From positions 496,001-560,000 of the forward strand of contig NZ_JACHIE010000001.1 in NCBI RefSeq assembly GCF_014207635.1: a stretch of 64,000 nucleotides of DNA. Direction: 5' to 3'. Positions 28,050 to 37,569 of the stretch are shown here, one piece after another. The first letter of the stretch is position 1; each line of letters opens with the position of its first letter. The position numbers and the translations under genes were made by a program. The notes beneath the pieces were generated by a model, which ran no database searches, had not been told where the DNA came from, and was given only the letters and a program-made list of their open reading frames with translations. Source of the stretch: Acetobacter lovaniensis (GTDB taxonomy: Bacteria > Pseudomonadota > Alphaproteobacteria > Acetobacterales > Acetobacteraceae).

Positions 28050-29273
28050 TCACGCTCTAGCGAGGCTGTGCGCCGCCTGTGCCGCCTGTGCGCCGTGCTC
28101 AAGCCAGCTTTCACTGCCCATTTCCGCCAGACGGGAGGCTGTACGGGCAAATGCGTCCGACCCCTCGCCCTCGGTAAACAGTTTGTCAGGTGTGGCCGCA
28201 GCCGAGGCAAACAGCAGGTTTCCGTTGTCGTACAAGGCATCTATGAGGGTAATGAAGCGCCGGGCCAGATTGGCTTCGTCCTGTCCCATGCAGGGGATGT
28301 TGTCGATCACGACAACGGGAAAACGTCGCGCCAGCGCCAGATAATCGTTCGGTCCCAGCGGCTTTCCACACAAAGAGTTGAAATCGAACCGGCAGACCGG
28401 CCCCGCCGCCTGCTCCACCTCAAAACTGCGTCCAATAAACTCCAGCGTGACGGGCTGGAGGTTAGCCCCACAAGCCTGATGGACAAAAATACGGTCCAGC
28501 GTGGCATGGGCCTGCGCGTCGGCCGGGACCAGCCATGTCTGGCGGTCCTGCTCGCGCCCACGCCGGTAATCCCTTGGGGAATCCAGCTCGATCGTATCCA
28601 TCTCACGCCGGATAATGGCGATGAACGGCTTGAAGGCGTCCGCCCCCGGCCTGTTCTGGAACAGTTGGGAGGGTTCAGTGTTGGAGGTGGCCACAATCAC
28701 CACGCCATCGGCAAACAGGGCCTCGAACAGGCGGCCCAGAATCATCGCATCGGCAATGTCGTTCACCTGAAACTCGTCAAAGCACAAAAGCTGCACACGG
28801 GCTGCAATGGCTTTAGCCAGCGGGGGAATGGGATCGGCCATGCCGGGATTGGCAGCCTTGAGGGCGTGCAGCTTCTGGTGCACGTCCTGCATGAAGCGCA
28901 GAAAATGGATGCGCTCCTTGAGCCTGACAGGCGCACAGCTAAAAAACAGATCCATGACCATGGTTTTGCCACGCCCGACCCGCCCCACAATATAAAGTCC
29001 GCGCAGACGGTCCTGCGTGGGCTGCGCGGGCTGGCTCATCAGCTTTCTGGCAAGCCCCGCCAGAAAACCCCCGCTCCTGCTGGCAGGGCTGGCCGCCTGC
29101 GGCGCGCGCGCGCGCATGGTGGCAAGTTCACGCCACAACTGGTCCAGACGTTCGACCACACGGGCCTGATCCGGATCGCTCTTGATGTCCCCGGCTGCAA
29201 TGCGCTGCCGGTAAACTGCCAGAGGCCCCTGTGCGGTCGCAGCGGAGGCCCCGCTCGTGTTCATGTCTGTCAT
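28050..29273 (-). CDS. zapE: Cell division ATPase ZapE (AFG1 family)
   Basis: An AAA+-like ATPase of the ZapE/AFG1 family, involved in Z-ring constriction. The protein shows Walker A GRVGRGKTMVMD, Walker B LLCFDEFQVNDIADAM and sensor I VVIVATSNTEPSQLF. Length with the start at 29273 is 407 aa, near normal. The frame is open to 29399, but a start there would leave three bases to the divergent gene at 29403, so 29273 or 29264 is more likely. It lies 203 bases upstream of sucA on the same strand. Confidence 0.93.
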   Translation of the reverse strand: MTDMNTSGASAATAQGPLAVYRQRIAAGDIKSDPDQARVVERLDQLWRELATMRARAPQAASPASRSGGFLAGLARKLMSQPAQPTQDRLRGLYIVGRVGRGKTMVMDLFFSCAPVRLKERIHFLRFMQDVHQKLHALKAANPGMADPIPPLAKAIAARVQLLCFDEFQVNDIADAMILGRLFEALFADGVVIVATSNTEPSQLFQNRPGADAFKPFIAIIRREMDTIELDSPRDYRRGREQDRQTWLVPADAQAHATLDRIFVHQACGANLQPVTLEFIGRSFEVEQAAGPVCRFDFNSLCGKPLGPNDYLALARRFPVVVIDNIPCMGQDEANLARRFITLIDALYDNGNLLFASAAATPDKLFTEGEGSDAFARTASRLAEMGSESWLEHGAQAAQAAHSLARA

Positions 29274-29402
29274 AAGTTTGCCCGATAACGGCTTGGGGGC
29301 TCTTTCTGCAAGCATCAACACCTCTCCTAACCGTGTCGTGACAAGGCCGGAGAGCTCTGGTGCTGTTGGAAAGTCCAAAATACCCATATCGGAGTCCATG
29401 CC

Positions 29403-29741
29403 ATGACCGACTGGAATGCCTATCGCGCCAACATGCAGAAAAACGTCAAGGAACTGGCGCAGCTAACCCCCAACACGCTCAAGGGTTTGCAAACGCTGGA
29501 AACTCCCCTGCCTGAACTGAAGCATCTGGACGCCAAAACGCGCGAACTGATCGCGCTGGCCGTAGCCGTAACCACACGGTGTGATGGCTGCATTGCCGTA
29601 CACTCCGCCGCTGCCCGCAAGACAGGTGCCAGCAAGGAGGAAATAGCCGAGGCTCTTGGCGTGGCCGTGGCGCTGAACGCAGGGGCCGCCCTTGTCTATT
29701 CCAGCCGGGTGATGGAAGCGTTTGACAGCACGGAAAGCTGA
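29403..29741 (+). CDS. AhpD-like carboxymuconolactone decarboxylase family protein
   Basis: A 112-aa single-domain protein with the AhpD-type redox motif CDGCIAVH (CxxC plus His) after the helix LDAKTRELIALAVAV. Proteins of this type are small disulfide reductases/peroxidase partners or simply uncharacterised; true decarboxylases lack the CxxC. Divergent from zapE and convergent with comEC, so transcribed alone. A short hairpin (29761-29777) follows without a T-run. Confidence 0.88.
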   Translation: MTDWNAYRANMQKNVKELAQLTPNTLKGLQTLETPLPELKHLDAKTRELIALAVAVTTRCDGCIAVHSAAARKTGASKEEIAEALGVAVALNAGAALVYSSRVMEAFDSTES

Positions 29742-29787
29742 CCCACCCCGCCCGTAAACAGGCGTGGGTGCCACGCCGCCGCACGCC

Positions 29788-31983
29788 TCATTCCGCCTGA
29801 GCCAGAGGCAGGGTGGGCATCCCGTGGCCGCCGGGCTTAAGCACCCACAGCCGCTCCCTGCGTGTCTGCCGGTCACTGACCACCCGCACGCCCGAGGCCA
29901 GAAAAACCGCCTGCGCTCCCACCCGCCAGGCGGAAAAACGATCCAGCCGGACCGCAACATCGGGGCATGATGCCCTCAGGGGGGCCGCGCTCACCACCAG
30001 ATCAGCCTGCGCGCACAGGTCCGGGGGGAGCAGGCTGCGCCCGTCCGAGGGATCATGCACACGCAGCACCACTTCATGCTTGTTGCGGAGCAGGATGCAG
30101 GTGCCCCCGGCATCGCCCTCCCCACAGATCAGGCTGCCATCAGGTGTTTCGGCCACCTGCTCCGCCGTGGTGGAAAAGTCGGTTACGGGCATGGCCAGCG
30201 CCTGTGCCCAGGCAGCCTTTATGGTCTGCTCATCCCGCGCATGGCCCATAACCAGTATGGCGGCGTGGTCGCGCACCCCCATTAACTGCCCATCCGGGCT
30301 GATCAGGAGGTCAGGCCGGGGCACCAGCCATGGGCTCAGGGTCGCGCACAGCACAACAGGCATCCCCCACCACCGCAGCCGCCCCCGCCACAAACACAGC
30401 CAGCACAGCCCCAGAAGCACGCAGGCAAGCCCCCAGCCGGGCATGGCGGGCACCCCCATGCGCGCACCCGGCCAGCCCGCCACACTCCGCGCCAGCCACA
30501 GCACAACACGCACACCGGCATCCATAAGGTATAAAAAAGGCGCATCCGCATGCAGGGGCATGGCCGCCAGCGCCGCCAGCCCCAGCGGCATAATCCACAC
30601 GCCCATAAGCGGCACGGCCAGCAGATTGGCCAACACAAAAAACGGCTGCACCACCCCAAAATGGGCCATCACCACCGGCAGCGTGGCCGTGCCAGCCAGA
30701 AGACTGGTCAACATCAGCATAACGCCATGCCGGGCCAGCCCGCGCCGGGTGCCCGCAAGCCCGGACAAACCACGGATCAGACGGGGGTACAGCACCTCAT
30801 ACCCCGCCACGAGCGCCATAACCGCGGCCATGGACATCTGAAAAGCCACATCCAGCACAGCCTGTGGCGCCACCAGCAGCATAAGGGTTGCCGCCAGCGC
30901 CAGCCCCCGCATGGACACAGCCCTGCGCCCCACCATAAGCCCCAGCACCACAACACTGGCCATAAGCCAGCTCCGCATGGCGGGCAGGTGCGTGCCCGTA
31001 AGCAGCACATACCCCCCGCCCACGCCCCATGCCACAAAGGCGGAAAGCGCCTTGCAGGGCCACCGCAGGGCAGCATATTCCCACGCGGCCAGCACCATGC
31101 GGCAAACCAGCATGGCCACCCCCATGACAAGGCCAAGGTGCAACCCCGCTACCGCCAGCAGATGCGCCAGCCCGGAAGCGGCAAAATCTTCCCGAACGTC
31201 CTGCGGAACGGCCTCTGCCCTGCCATCCAGCAGGGTGGCGACAACTGCGCCGGAAGGGCCGGGCAGAACAGCCCGCACACGCGCGTTAACCCGCCCGCGC
31301 ACGGTAGCCACCGCCTGCCAGAAACCCGATACCCTGCCCTGTATCCCCGGTTCCACCTGCACGGGCTCCAGCGCATAACCGCTCCCTGCCTGCCCGGAAA
31401 ACCATGCCTCGAACTGCCTGTCCCGCCCACCGGGCAGGGCGGGAAAAGGCGGAGGCTGCACCATAGCCCGCACCCGCAGGCCATCCCCCGGTGCGAGCGG
31501 GGTCGAATCGTGTTGAACCAGCCGTATATCCAGAGTACGGCGCAGGGGGGCCATGCCATCATCTACAAAATCATGTAGAACCGCGTGCGCAAGGATCACG
31601 CGCCGCACAGGCTCCCCCTGCCCTGCGGGCGCGGGAAAAAAGGCCACATCGCGCACAATGCCAGAAATTTCGGTACCCCGGCGGGGCAGTTCAGGCATGG
31701 GCGGCTGGCGGTGGGCCGCGCACCATGCCGCCCCAAACCCCACGGCCAGCACCATGCTAGCCCCACCCGCCAGCCGCGCCACAAGGCTCTGCCGCCAGTA
31801 AAAACAGGCTCCAAGGCACAGACCCGCTACCCCTGCGGGTACGCCCACGCCACCGGGTAGCCCCGGCTCATACGGCCATAAAAAATAGGCGAGCGCCCCC
31901 AGCGCCAGCAGGACCGGAACCCACAGCACAAACCGCCTGAACTCCGCATCCAGCAACACCATGACAGACATCGGGTTCAGCAT
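29788..31983 (-). CDS. comEC: ComEC/Rec2 family DNA-uptake channel
   Basis: Inner-membrane channel thought to carry single-stranded DNA into the cell during transformation. The 731-aa protein has an N-terminal DUF4131-like part with early helices, an OB-like middle (VSGIVRDVAF region) and the competence domain (GLAHLLAVAGLHLGLVMG, GTHLPAMRSWLMA). The C-terminal region is present but lacks the HxHxDH motif of the metallo-beta-lactamase nuclease domain. The ATG at 31983 is chosen; an in-frame start at 32040 would run into gltX. Divergent from gltX with 38 bases between. dprA lies nearby at 36326. Confidence 0.92.
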   Translation of the reverse strand: MLNPMSVMVLLDAEFRRFVLWVPVLLALGALAYFLWPYEPGLPGGVGVPAGVAGLCLGACFYWRQSLVARLAGGASMVLAVGFGAAWCAAHRQPPMPELPRRGTEISGIVRDVAFFPAPAGQGEPVRRVILAHAVLHDFVDDGMAPLRRTLDIRLVQHDSTPLAPGDGLRVRAMVQPPPFPALPGGRDRQFEAWFSGQAGSGYALEPVQVEPGIQGRVSGFWQAVATVRGRVNARVRAVLPGPSGAVVATLLDGRAEAVPQDVREDFAASGLAHLLAVAGLHLGLVMGVAMLVCRMVLAAWEYAALRWPCKALSAFVAWGVGGGYVLLTGTHLPAMRSWLMASVVVLGLMVGRRAVSMRGLALAATLMLLVAPQAVLDVAFQMSMAAVMALVAGYEVLYPRLIRGLSGLAGTRRGLARHGVMLMLTSLLAGTATLPVVMAHFGVVQPFFVLANLLAVPLMGVWIMPLGLAALAAMPLHADAPFLYLMDAGVRVVLWLARSVAGWPGARMGVPAMPGWGLACVLLGLCWLCLWRGRLRWWGMPVVLCATLSPWLVPRPDLLISPDGQLMGVRDHAAILVMGHARDEQTIKAAWAQALAMPVTDFSTTAEQVAETPDGSLICGEGDAGGTCILLRNKHEVVLRVHDPSDGRSLLPPDLCAQADLVVSAAPLRASCPDVAVRLDRFSAWRVGAQAVFLASGVRVVSDRQTRRERLWVLKPGGHGMPTLPLAQAE

Positions 31984-32021
31984 ATGGCTCCCTGCGCCCG
32001 CGCGTGATAAAGAAGCGCCCC

Positions 32022-33428
32022 ATGACGACCATCCGCACACGCTTTGCTCCGAGTCCGACAGGGCTGCTGCATATTGGCAACGCCCGCGCAGCCCTGTTCA
32101 ACTTCCTCTTTGCCCGTCACCATGGCGGTCAGTTCCTCCTGCGTATTGAAGATACCGACCGCGAACGCTCCACCCAACAGGCCGTAGATGTTATTTTTGC
32201 GGGTCTGGACTGGATGGGCATTACGCCGGATGAGGAACCCGTCTTCCAGTCCTCGCGGGAGGCACGCCACCGCGAGGTTGCACTGGAACTGCTTGAAAAA
32301 GGTCTGGCCTACAAGTGCTACTGCACGCCAGAAGAACTCAGGCAGATGCGCGAAGACGCCACAAAAAATGGCCTGCCCCCGCGCTATAACGGCCTGTGGC
32401 GCGACCGCGACCCGGCAGACGCGCCCGCAGGTGCCCCCTACGCCATCCGCATCAAGGCCCCGCGTGAAGGGGATGCGGTTATTGATGATCTGGTGCAAGG
32501 CGAAGTCCGCGTGGCCAATGTGGAACTGGATGACATGATCATCCTGCGTTCCGATGGCACCCCCACCTACCAGCACGCCGTGGTGGTGGATGACCACGAC
32601 ATGGCCATTACCCACGTGATCCGTGGTGATGACCACCTGACCAACACCTTCCGTCAGGCCATGATCTACCGCGCCATGGGCTGGGATCTGCCGCGCTTTG
32701 GCCACCTGCCCCTTATTCATGGCCCTGATGGTGCCAAGCTTTCCAAACGCCATGGCGCGCAGTCCGTGGTGGAATTCCGCGACATGGGCTATCTGCCCGA
32801 AGCCCTTTGCAACTACCTGCTCCGTCTGGGCTGGGGGCATGGGGATGCGGAAATCCTCTCGCGCGAAGAACAGATCAAGCTGTTCGACATTGATGGTGTG
32901 GGCCGTGCGCCCTCGCGCATGGATTACGCCAAGCTCGACCACATCAACGCCGTATGGATGCGTCAGGCGGATGACGTGCGCCTGACGGATGACGTTATGG
33001 AACGCCTGAAAAAAGTTGAAGGCGTTAATGTGGACGAAACCACCCGTGCCCGTGTGCTGTCCCTTATGCCCGGCCTTAAGGAACGCGCGCGCACACTGGT
33101 TGAACTGACCGAGAACGCCGCCTTCCTTGGCCGCCATGTGCCCCTGCCCATGAACGCCAAGGCCGAAAAGCTGCTCACCCCCGAGGGCCGCGCCCTGCTG
33201 GGTGAACTGGCGCGGGATCTGGCCGTGGTGGAACCTTTCAGCCCCGAAAACATAGACGCCGCCCTGCGCGCCTTTGCCGAGCGTGGCGGCCACAAGCTTG
33301 GTCAGGTTGCCCAGCCACTACGCGCGGCTGTAACCGGCTCCAACTCCTCCCCCGGGATTGATGCCACGTTGCAGGCACTCGGCCGGGATGAAACACTGGC
33401 CAGAATAGGAGCCGTTCTGCATGGCTAG
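32022..33428 (+). CDS. gltX: Glutamyl-tRNA synthetase
   Basis: Class I synthetase that charges tRNA-Glu (and possibly tRNA-Gln, since many alphaproteobacteria use transamidation). The 468-aa protein shows [18 protein letters not shown] with the HIGH-type motif, RIEDTDRER, and KLSKRHG as the KMSKS-type loop. The ATG at 32022 gives the usual N-terminus; an in-frame GTG at 32004 is less likely. Its last eight bases overlap pyrB. It opens a long + strand run reaching 44481. Confidence 0.97.
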   Translation: MTTIRTRFAPSPTGLLHIGNARAALFNFLFARHHGGQFLLRIEDTDRERSTQQAVDVIFAGLDWMGITPDEEPVFQSSREARHREVALELLEKGLAYKCYCTPEELRQMREDATKNGLPPRYNGLWRDRDPADAPAGAPYAIRIKAPREGDAVIDDLVQGEVRVANVELDDMIILRSDGTPTYQHAVVVDDHDMAITHVIRGDDHLTNTFRQAMIYRAMGWDLPRFGHLPLIHGPDGAKLSKRHGAQSVVEFRDMGYLPEALCNYLLRLGWGHGDAEILSREEQIKLFDIDGVGRAPSRMDYAKLDHINAVWMRQADDVRLTDDVMERLKKVEGVNVDETTRARVLSLMPGLKERARTLVELTENAAFLGRHVPLPMNAKAEKLLTPEGRALLGELARDLAVVEPFSPENIDAALRAFAERGGHKLGQVAQPLRAAVTGSNSSPGIDATLQALGRDETLARIGAVLHG

Positions 33429-34362
33429 CTTTCCCGGCCGCCACACCCGGCATCTGCTCGGGCTGGAGGGCATGACGCCAGACCAGATCGAGCCGCTGCT
33501 GGATCTGGCCGAGAGCTATGCCCTGCTCAACCGCTCCCGCAAAGTCCCGCGCGATGTGCTGCGCGGGCGCACCTTGATCAACCTGTTTTTTGAAGACAGT
33601 ACGCGCACGCGTACCTCCTTCGAACTGGCAGGCAAGCGGCTGGGGGCGGACGTGATCAATATGTCCGTCGCCCAGTCCTCGGTGAACAAGGGGGAAACCC
33701 TGCTGGACACCGCAGCCACCCTTAATGCCATGCGCACGGACCTGCTGGTGGTCCGCCACTCCCAGTCCGGTGCGCCTGCCCTACTGGCCCGCAAGGTGGA
33801 AGCCTCCGTCGTGAATGCGGGCGATGGCATGCACGAGCACCCCACGCAGGCTTTGCTGGATGCGCTGACCATCCGCCGCCACCATGACACTCTGGGGGGG
33901 CTTAAAGTCGCCATCTGTGGGGATGTCGCCCATTCCCGCGTGGCGCGCTCCAATATTCATCTGCTTACCACAATGGGCAGTTCCGTGCGCCTTGTAGGCC
34001 CGCCCACACTGGTGCCGGGCAACCTTGGCCAGCTTGGGGTGGACATCCACCACAGCATGGAAGACGGTCTGCGCGATGTGGATGTGGTGATGATGCTGCG
34101 CCTGCAGCGCGAGCGCATGTCCTCCGGGCTTATTCCCAGTGCGCGCGAATACTTCCGCTTTTTTGGTCTGGACCGCAGGCGGCTGGATCTGGCGCACAAA
34201 AACGCGCTGGTCATGCACCCCGGCCCCATGAACCGGGGCGTGGAAATTGACAGTTCCGTTGCCGATTCCGACCAGAGCGTTATTCAGGAACAGGTGGAAA
34301 TGGGTGTGGCCGTACGCATGGCCGTTCTGGACCGCCTTACACGCAGCAGGCAAACTCCATGA
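33421..34362 (+). CDS. pyrB: Aspartate carbamoyltransferase catalytic chain
   Basis: Forms carbamoyl-aspartate, the first committed step of pyrimidine synthesis. The 313-aa protein has the carbamoyl-phosphate motif [24 protein letters not shown], and the aspartate-loop LRLQRERM, plus the C-terminal [11 protein letters not shown]. It overlaps gltX by eight bases and the dihydroorotase-like gene by four (ATGA). The partner gene lacks catalytic residues, so this PyrB may form a non-catalytic complex of the PyrB-PyrC' kind. Confidence 0.96.
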   Translation: MASFPGRHTRHLLGLEGMTPDQIEPLLDLAESYALLNRSRKVPRDVLRGRTLINLFFEDSTRTRTSFELAGKRLGADVINMSVAQSSVNKGETLLDTAATLNAMRTDLLVVRHSQSGAPALLARKVEASVVNAGDGMHEHPTQALLDALTIRRHHDTLGGLKVAICGDVAHSRVARSNIHLLTTMGSSVRLVGPPTLVPGNLGQLGVDIHHSMEDGLRDVDVVMMLRLQRERMSSGLIPSAREYFRFFGLDRRRLDLAHKNALVMHPGPMNRGVEIDSSVADSDQSVIQEQVEMGVAVRMAVLDRLTRSRQTP

Positions 34363-35651
34363 CCACCGTTGTTTTTGAAAATGTTCGCCTGATCGACCCC
34401 GCCTCCGGGCTGGACCAGCCCGGCCGCCTGCTTGTGCGCGACGGGCAGATAGCTGGCATAGACAAACCCGGTGCAGAAGGCAGGCCGGAAGGTGCCGCCC
34501 ATGTGGATGGGCAAGGCGCCGTGCTCTGCCCCGGTCTTGTGGACATGCGCGTGGAAATTGGTGAACCCGGCTACGAATACCGTGAGACCATAGCCTCCGC
34601 CACCCGTGCTGCCTCTGCCGGGGGGATTACCACCATTGCAGTACTCCCCACCTGCAAACCCGCCATAGATAACCCTGCCTTGGTCCGGATGCTCCGCGCC
34701 CGGGGGGAGGAAACCGGGGCTGTAACCATTCTGCCCTATGGGGCCCTGACCAAAGGGTGCGAAGGCAAGGAACTGGCCGAAATTGGCCTGCTGCACGAAG
34801 CCGGAGCCGTGGCCTTTACCGATGGTAACCGCGCCATAGACCCTTCCCGCCTTATGCGGCTTGCTCTGGCCTATGCCAGCGGGTTTAACGCCATGGTGGT
34901 GCAGCACCCCGAAGACCCATCCCTTGCCGGGTCAGGGTGTGCCACATCTGGCGCGCTGGCCACCCGCCTTGGGCTTGCGGGCATTCCCACAGCGGCCGAA
35001 TCGATCATGATCGCGCGGGACATCCGTCTGGCGGAACTGACCGGGGGCCGCCTGCATTTTGGCCATGTCTCCACGGGAGAAGGGCTGGACCTGATCCGTC
35101 AGGCCAAGGCGCGCGGGCTGAACGTGACATGCGATACAGCCCCCCCCTACTTTGACCTGAACGAAAACGCGATTGGCGATTTCAGAACCTATGCCAAGTT
35201 CTCCCCCCCCCTGCGGAGTGAGGAAGACCGGCTGGCCGTATGTGCCGGGCTGGCCGATGGCACGATTGACGCCATTGCCTCCGACCACCACCCGCGTGAT
35301 GCGGATGACAAGCGCCTGCCCTTTGCGCAGGCCGCAACCGGGGGCACGGGCATGGTGACGCTGCTGGGCGTAACCCTTGCGCGTGTGCATGATGGTACGC
35401 TGGGTCTGCCACAGGCCCTTGGCCTGCTGACCTACCGCCCCGCCAGCCTGCTGGGCGTGGAAGCCGGAACACTGGCCGTAGGGGCCATGGCCGACCTGTG
35501 CCTGTTTGCCCCGGAGCAGAGCTGGCTGGTAACGGCAGGCAAGCTCCCCGGTCGTGCGCAGAACACTCCATTTGACCGCCGCCCGCTGGAAGGCCGCGTA
35601 CTGGGCACATGGAAGGCTGGCCAGCGCGTTTATGAGGCAGACGCGGCATGA
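34359..35651 (+). CDS. pyrC: Dihydroorotase-like protein lacking the HxH zinc ligands (pyrC' type)
   Basis: A 430-aa amidohydrolase of the dihydroorotase family. Several metal-site residues remain: [19 protein letters not shown], and [17 protein letters not shown]. But the first ligand pair, HxH in CPGLVDMHVHL of active enzymes, is Arg64-Val-Glu66 here ([12 protein letters not shown]). The protein is thus probably inactive, like the PyrC' that stabilises aspartate carbamoyltransferase in pseudomonads. It overlaps pyrB by ATGA and plsY by ATGA. A separate active PyrC is then expected elsewhere in the genome. The gene symbol reflects the family, not proven activity. Confidence 0.85.
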   Translation: MTTVVFENVRLIDPASGLDQPGRLLVRDGQIAGIDKPGAEGRPEGAAHVDGQGAVLCPGLVDMRVEIGEPGYEYRETIASATRAASAGGITTIAVLPTCKPAIDNPALVRMLRARGEETGAVTILPYGALTKGCEGKELAEIGLLHEAGAVAFTDGNRAIDPSRLMRLALAYASGFNAMVVQHPEDPSLAGSGCATSGALATRLGLAGIPTAAESIMIARDIRLAELTGGRLHFGHVSTGEGLDLIRQAKARGLNVTCDTAPPYFDLNENAIGDFRTYAKFSPPLRSEEDRLAVCAGLADGTIDAIASDHHPRDADDKRLPFAQAATGGTGMVTLLGVTLARVHDGTLGLPQALGLLTYRPASLLGVEAGTLAVGAMADLCLFAPEQSWLVTAGKLPGRAQNTPFDRRPLEGRVLGTWKAGQRVYEADAA

Positions 35652-36292
35652 GCGGGCAGCTTCCCTCCTACGTGCTGTGGCTTATGGCGGCCATGGCGTT
35701 CATGGGTTACGCACTGGGGAGTGTTCCGTTCGGGCTGATCCTGACCAACCTTGGCGGTGCGGGGGATTTACGCAGCATCGGCTCGGGCAATATTGGCGCA
35801 ACCAACGTGCTGCGTACCGGCCGCAAGGACCTTGCCGCCGCAACGCTGGGGCTGGATGCAGGCAAGGGGTTTCTGGCGGTTCTGATCGCATGGGTCATGA
35901 CCTCGCCCGATTATTCCGACTACACCGCATCTCTTGCGGCCCTTGCGGCGGTGGTGGGGCACTGTTTCCCCGTTTTTCTGGGCTTTCGGGGGGGCAAGGG
36001 CGTGGCCACGGGGCTGGGGGCACTACTTGCACTCTCCCCCATTACCGGGCTGGTCGGGTGTGCCGTGTGGCTGGGGGTTGCCAAGCTCTCCCGCATTTCC
36101 TCCGCCGGGGCGTTGGCTGCCTTTGTGGTCATGCCCGTTGTTATTCTGGCCCTGTATGGGTTTTCCTTTCAGGCGAGCCCAAAGCCCATGGCAACGCTGC
36201 TGATCAGCCTGCTGGTCATTGCCCGCCATCATGAAAACATTGCCCGTATCCTGCGGGGGACCGAGTCCCGCATTGGTCAGAAAAAGGACTGA
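35648..36292 (+). CDS. plsY: Glycerol-3-phosphate acyltransferase (acyl-phosphate dependent)
   Basis: Adds the first acyl chain to glycerol-3-phosphate using acyl-phosphate. The 214-aa, five-helix membrane protein shows the three PlsY motifs: SVPFGLILTN, GSGNIGATNVLRTGRKDLA, and GHCFPVFLGFRGGKGVATGLG. It overlaps the preceding gene as ATGA and ends 33 bases before dprA. Together with plsC (18381-19085), psd and pssA, most of the phospholipid pathway lies in this window. Confidence 0.96.
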   Translation: MSGQLPSYVLWLMAAMAFMGYALGSVPFGLILTNLGGAGDLRSIGSGNIGATNVLRTGRKDLAAATLGLDAGKGFLAVLIAWVMTSPDYSDYTASLAALAAVVGHCFPVFLGFRGGKGVATGLGALLALSPITGLVGCAVWLGVAKLSRISSAGALAAFVVMPVVILALYGFSFQASPKPMATLLISLLVIARHHENIARILRGTESRIGQKKD

Positions 36293-36325
36293 CCGGCCTT
36301 TGCGCCGGTTGCTCCACCCCTTCGC

Positions 36326-37540
36326 ATGAGCAGCCTGTATGCAGCCCTGCGCCTTGCGCGGACCGAGCAGGTTGGCCCGCGCACATGGCAGCGGCTGGTC
36401 GCGCAGTATGGCACGCCAGAGGCGGCACTGGATGCCCTGCCGGGTCTGCCCGCCAGAGGGCGCACACGCCCCGGCATTCCCCCGCGGGACAGCATTGAGC
36501 GCGAAATTGAGAACACGCTGGCCCTCGGCGGGCAGTTCCTGACCCTGCTGGACCCGCACTACCCACCCCTTTTGCGGCATATTCCCGATGCCCCACCCGT
36601 ACTGAGCATTCTGGGCGACCCCGCCTACCTGAGCCAGCCGGGCGTTGGCATTGTCGGAGCACGCAATGCCTCGGCCCAGGGGTTGCGGCTGGCCGAAAGC
36701 CTGGCCACGGAGATAGCCGACTCCGGCCTGAGCGTGATTTCCGGTCTGGCACGGGGGATAGACAGTGCCGCCCATCATGGCGCGCTTTACAAACAGGGCC
36801 TGACCATTGCCGCCATAGCAGGCGGGCTGGACTGCCCCTACCCGCCCCAGAACACCGATTTGCAGGCACGCATTGCCCAAATGGGCGCGGTTGTTACCGA
36901 GGCTCCCCTTGGCACCACCCCGCAAGGCCGCCATTTTCCGCGCCGGAACAGACTTATTGCAGGGCTGGCCCTTGGCTGTGTGGTGGTGGAGGCGGCCCCC
37001 CACTCTGGCACGCTGATTACGGCACGCATGGCCGCCGATTACGGGCGGGAGGTCTTTGCCGTGCCCGGCTCCCCGCTGGACCCAAGATGCAGAGGTAGCA
37101 ACGATCTGCTGCGCAAGGGGGCCATTCTGGTCGAGCGTGTGTCCGATATTCTGCCCCATATTGCCATAACCCCACCCCAGAACCCGCCTTTGGCCCTGAG
37201 CCGCACAAAATCCACGCCTGACCTGTTTGCATCTCTTCCCCCCTCCGCCACCACGGGCACGGAGGGGAAGAATTTTAAAAATTCATTGCAAAAACAAAGT
37301 GTTGCGCACACGGCGCCGACCTTACCAGCACAGCAGCATACAGCACCCACCCCTGCCAGACAGTTGCTTGATCTTCTGTCCTTTACACCCATAGCTGTTG
37401 ACGATCTTATAAGGCGCTGCCAGTTCTCGGCTTCTGTCGTTCTGGCCGCGCTCACCCAGCTTGAGCTGTCAGGTCAGGTGACCACCTATCAGGATGGTCG
37501 CGTTGGGCTAACTAACGGGCAGGCAGAAACGAGTAGGTAA
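36326..37540 (+). CDS. dprA: DNA-processing protein DprA
   Basis: Binds incoming single-stranded DNA and loads RecA during transformation. The 404-aa protein has an N-terminal helical (SAM-like) domain, the Rossmann-type DprA domain (GIVGARNASAQG, SGLARGIDSAAHHGAL, FPRRNRLIAGLA, EAAPHSGTLITA), a Pro/Thr-rich linker (about 280-345) and a C-terminal winged helix (RQLLDLLSFTPIAVDDLIRR). All parts of the long form are present. It stands in the gltX-to-DUF1491 run, 29 bases before topA, the common dprA-topA arrangement. Confidence 0.95.
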   Translation: MSSLYAALRLARTEQVGPRTWQRLVAQYGTPEAALDALPGLPARGRTRPGIPPRDSIEREIENTLALGGQFLTLLDPHYPPLLRHIPDAPPVLSILGDPAYLSQPGVGIVGARNASAQGLRLAESLATEIADSGLSVISGLARGIDSAAHHGALYKQGLTIAAIAGGLDCPYPPQNTDLQARIAQMGAVVTEAPLGTTPQGRHFPRRNRLIAGLALGCVVVEAAPHSGTLITARMAADYGREVFAVPGSPLDPRCRGSNDLLRKGAILVERVSDILPHIAITPPQNPPLALSRTKSTPDLFASLPPSATTGTEGKNFKNSLQKQSVAHTAPTLPAQQHTAPTPARQLLDLLSFTPIAVDDLIRRCQFSASVVLAALTQLELSGQVTTYQDGRVGLTNGQAETSR

Positions 37541-37569
37541 GTGCTGCTTCCGGGCAGGTCGGAGAGAGT

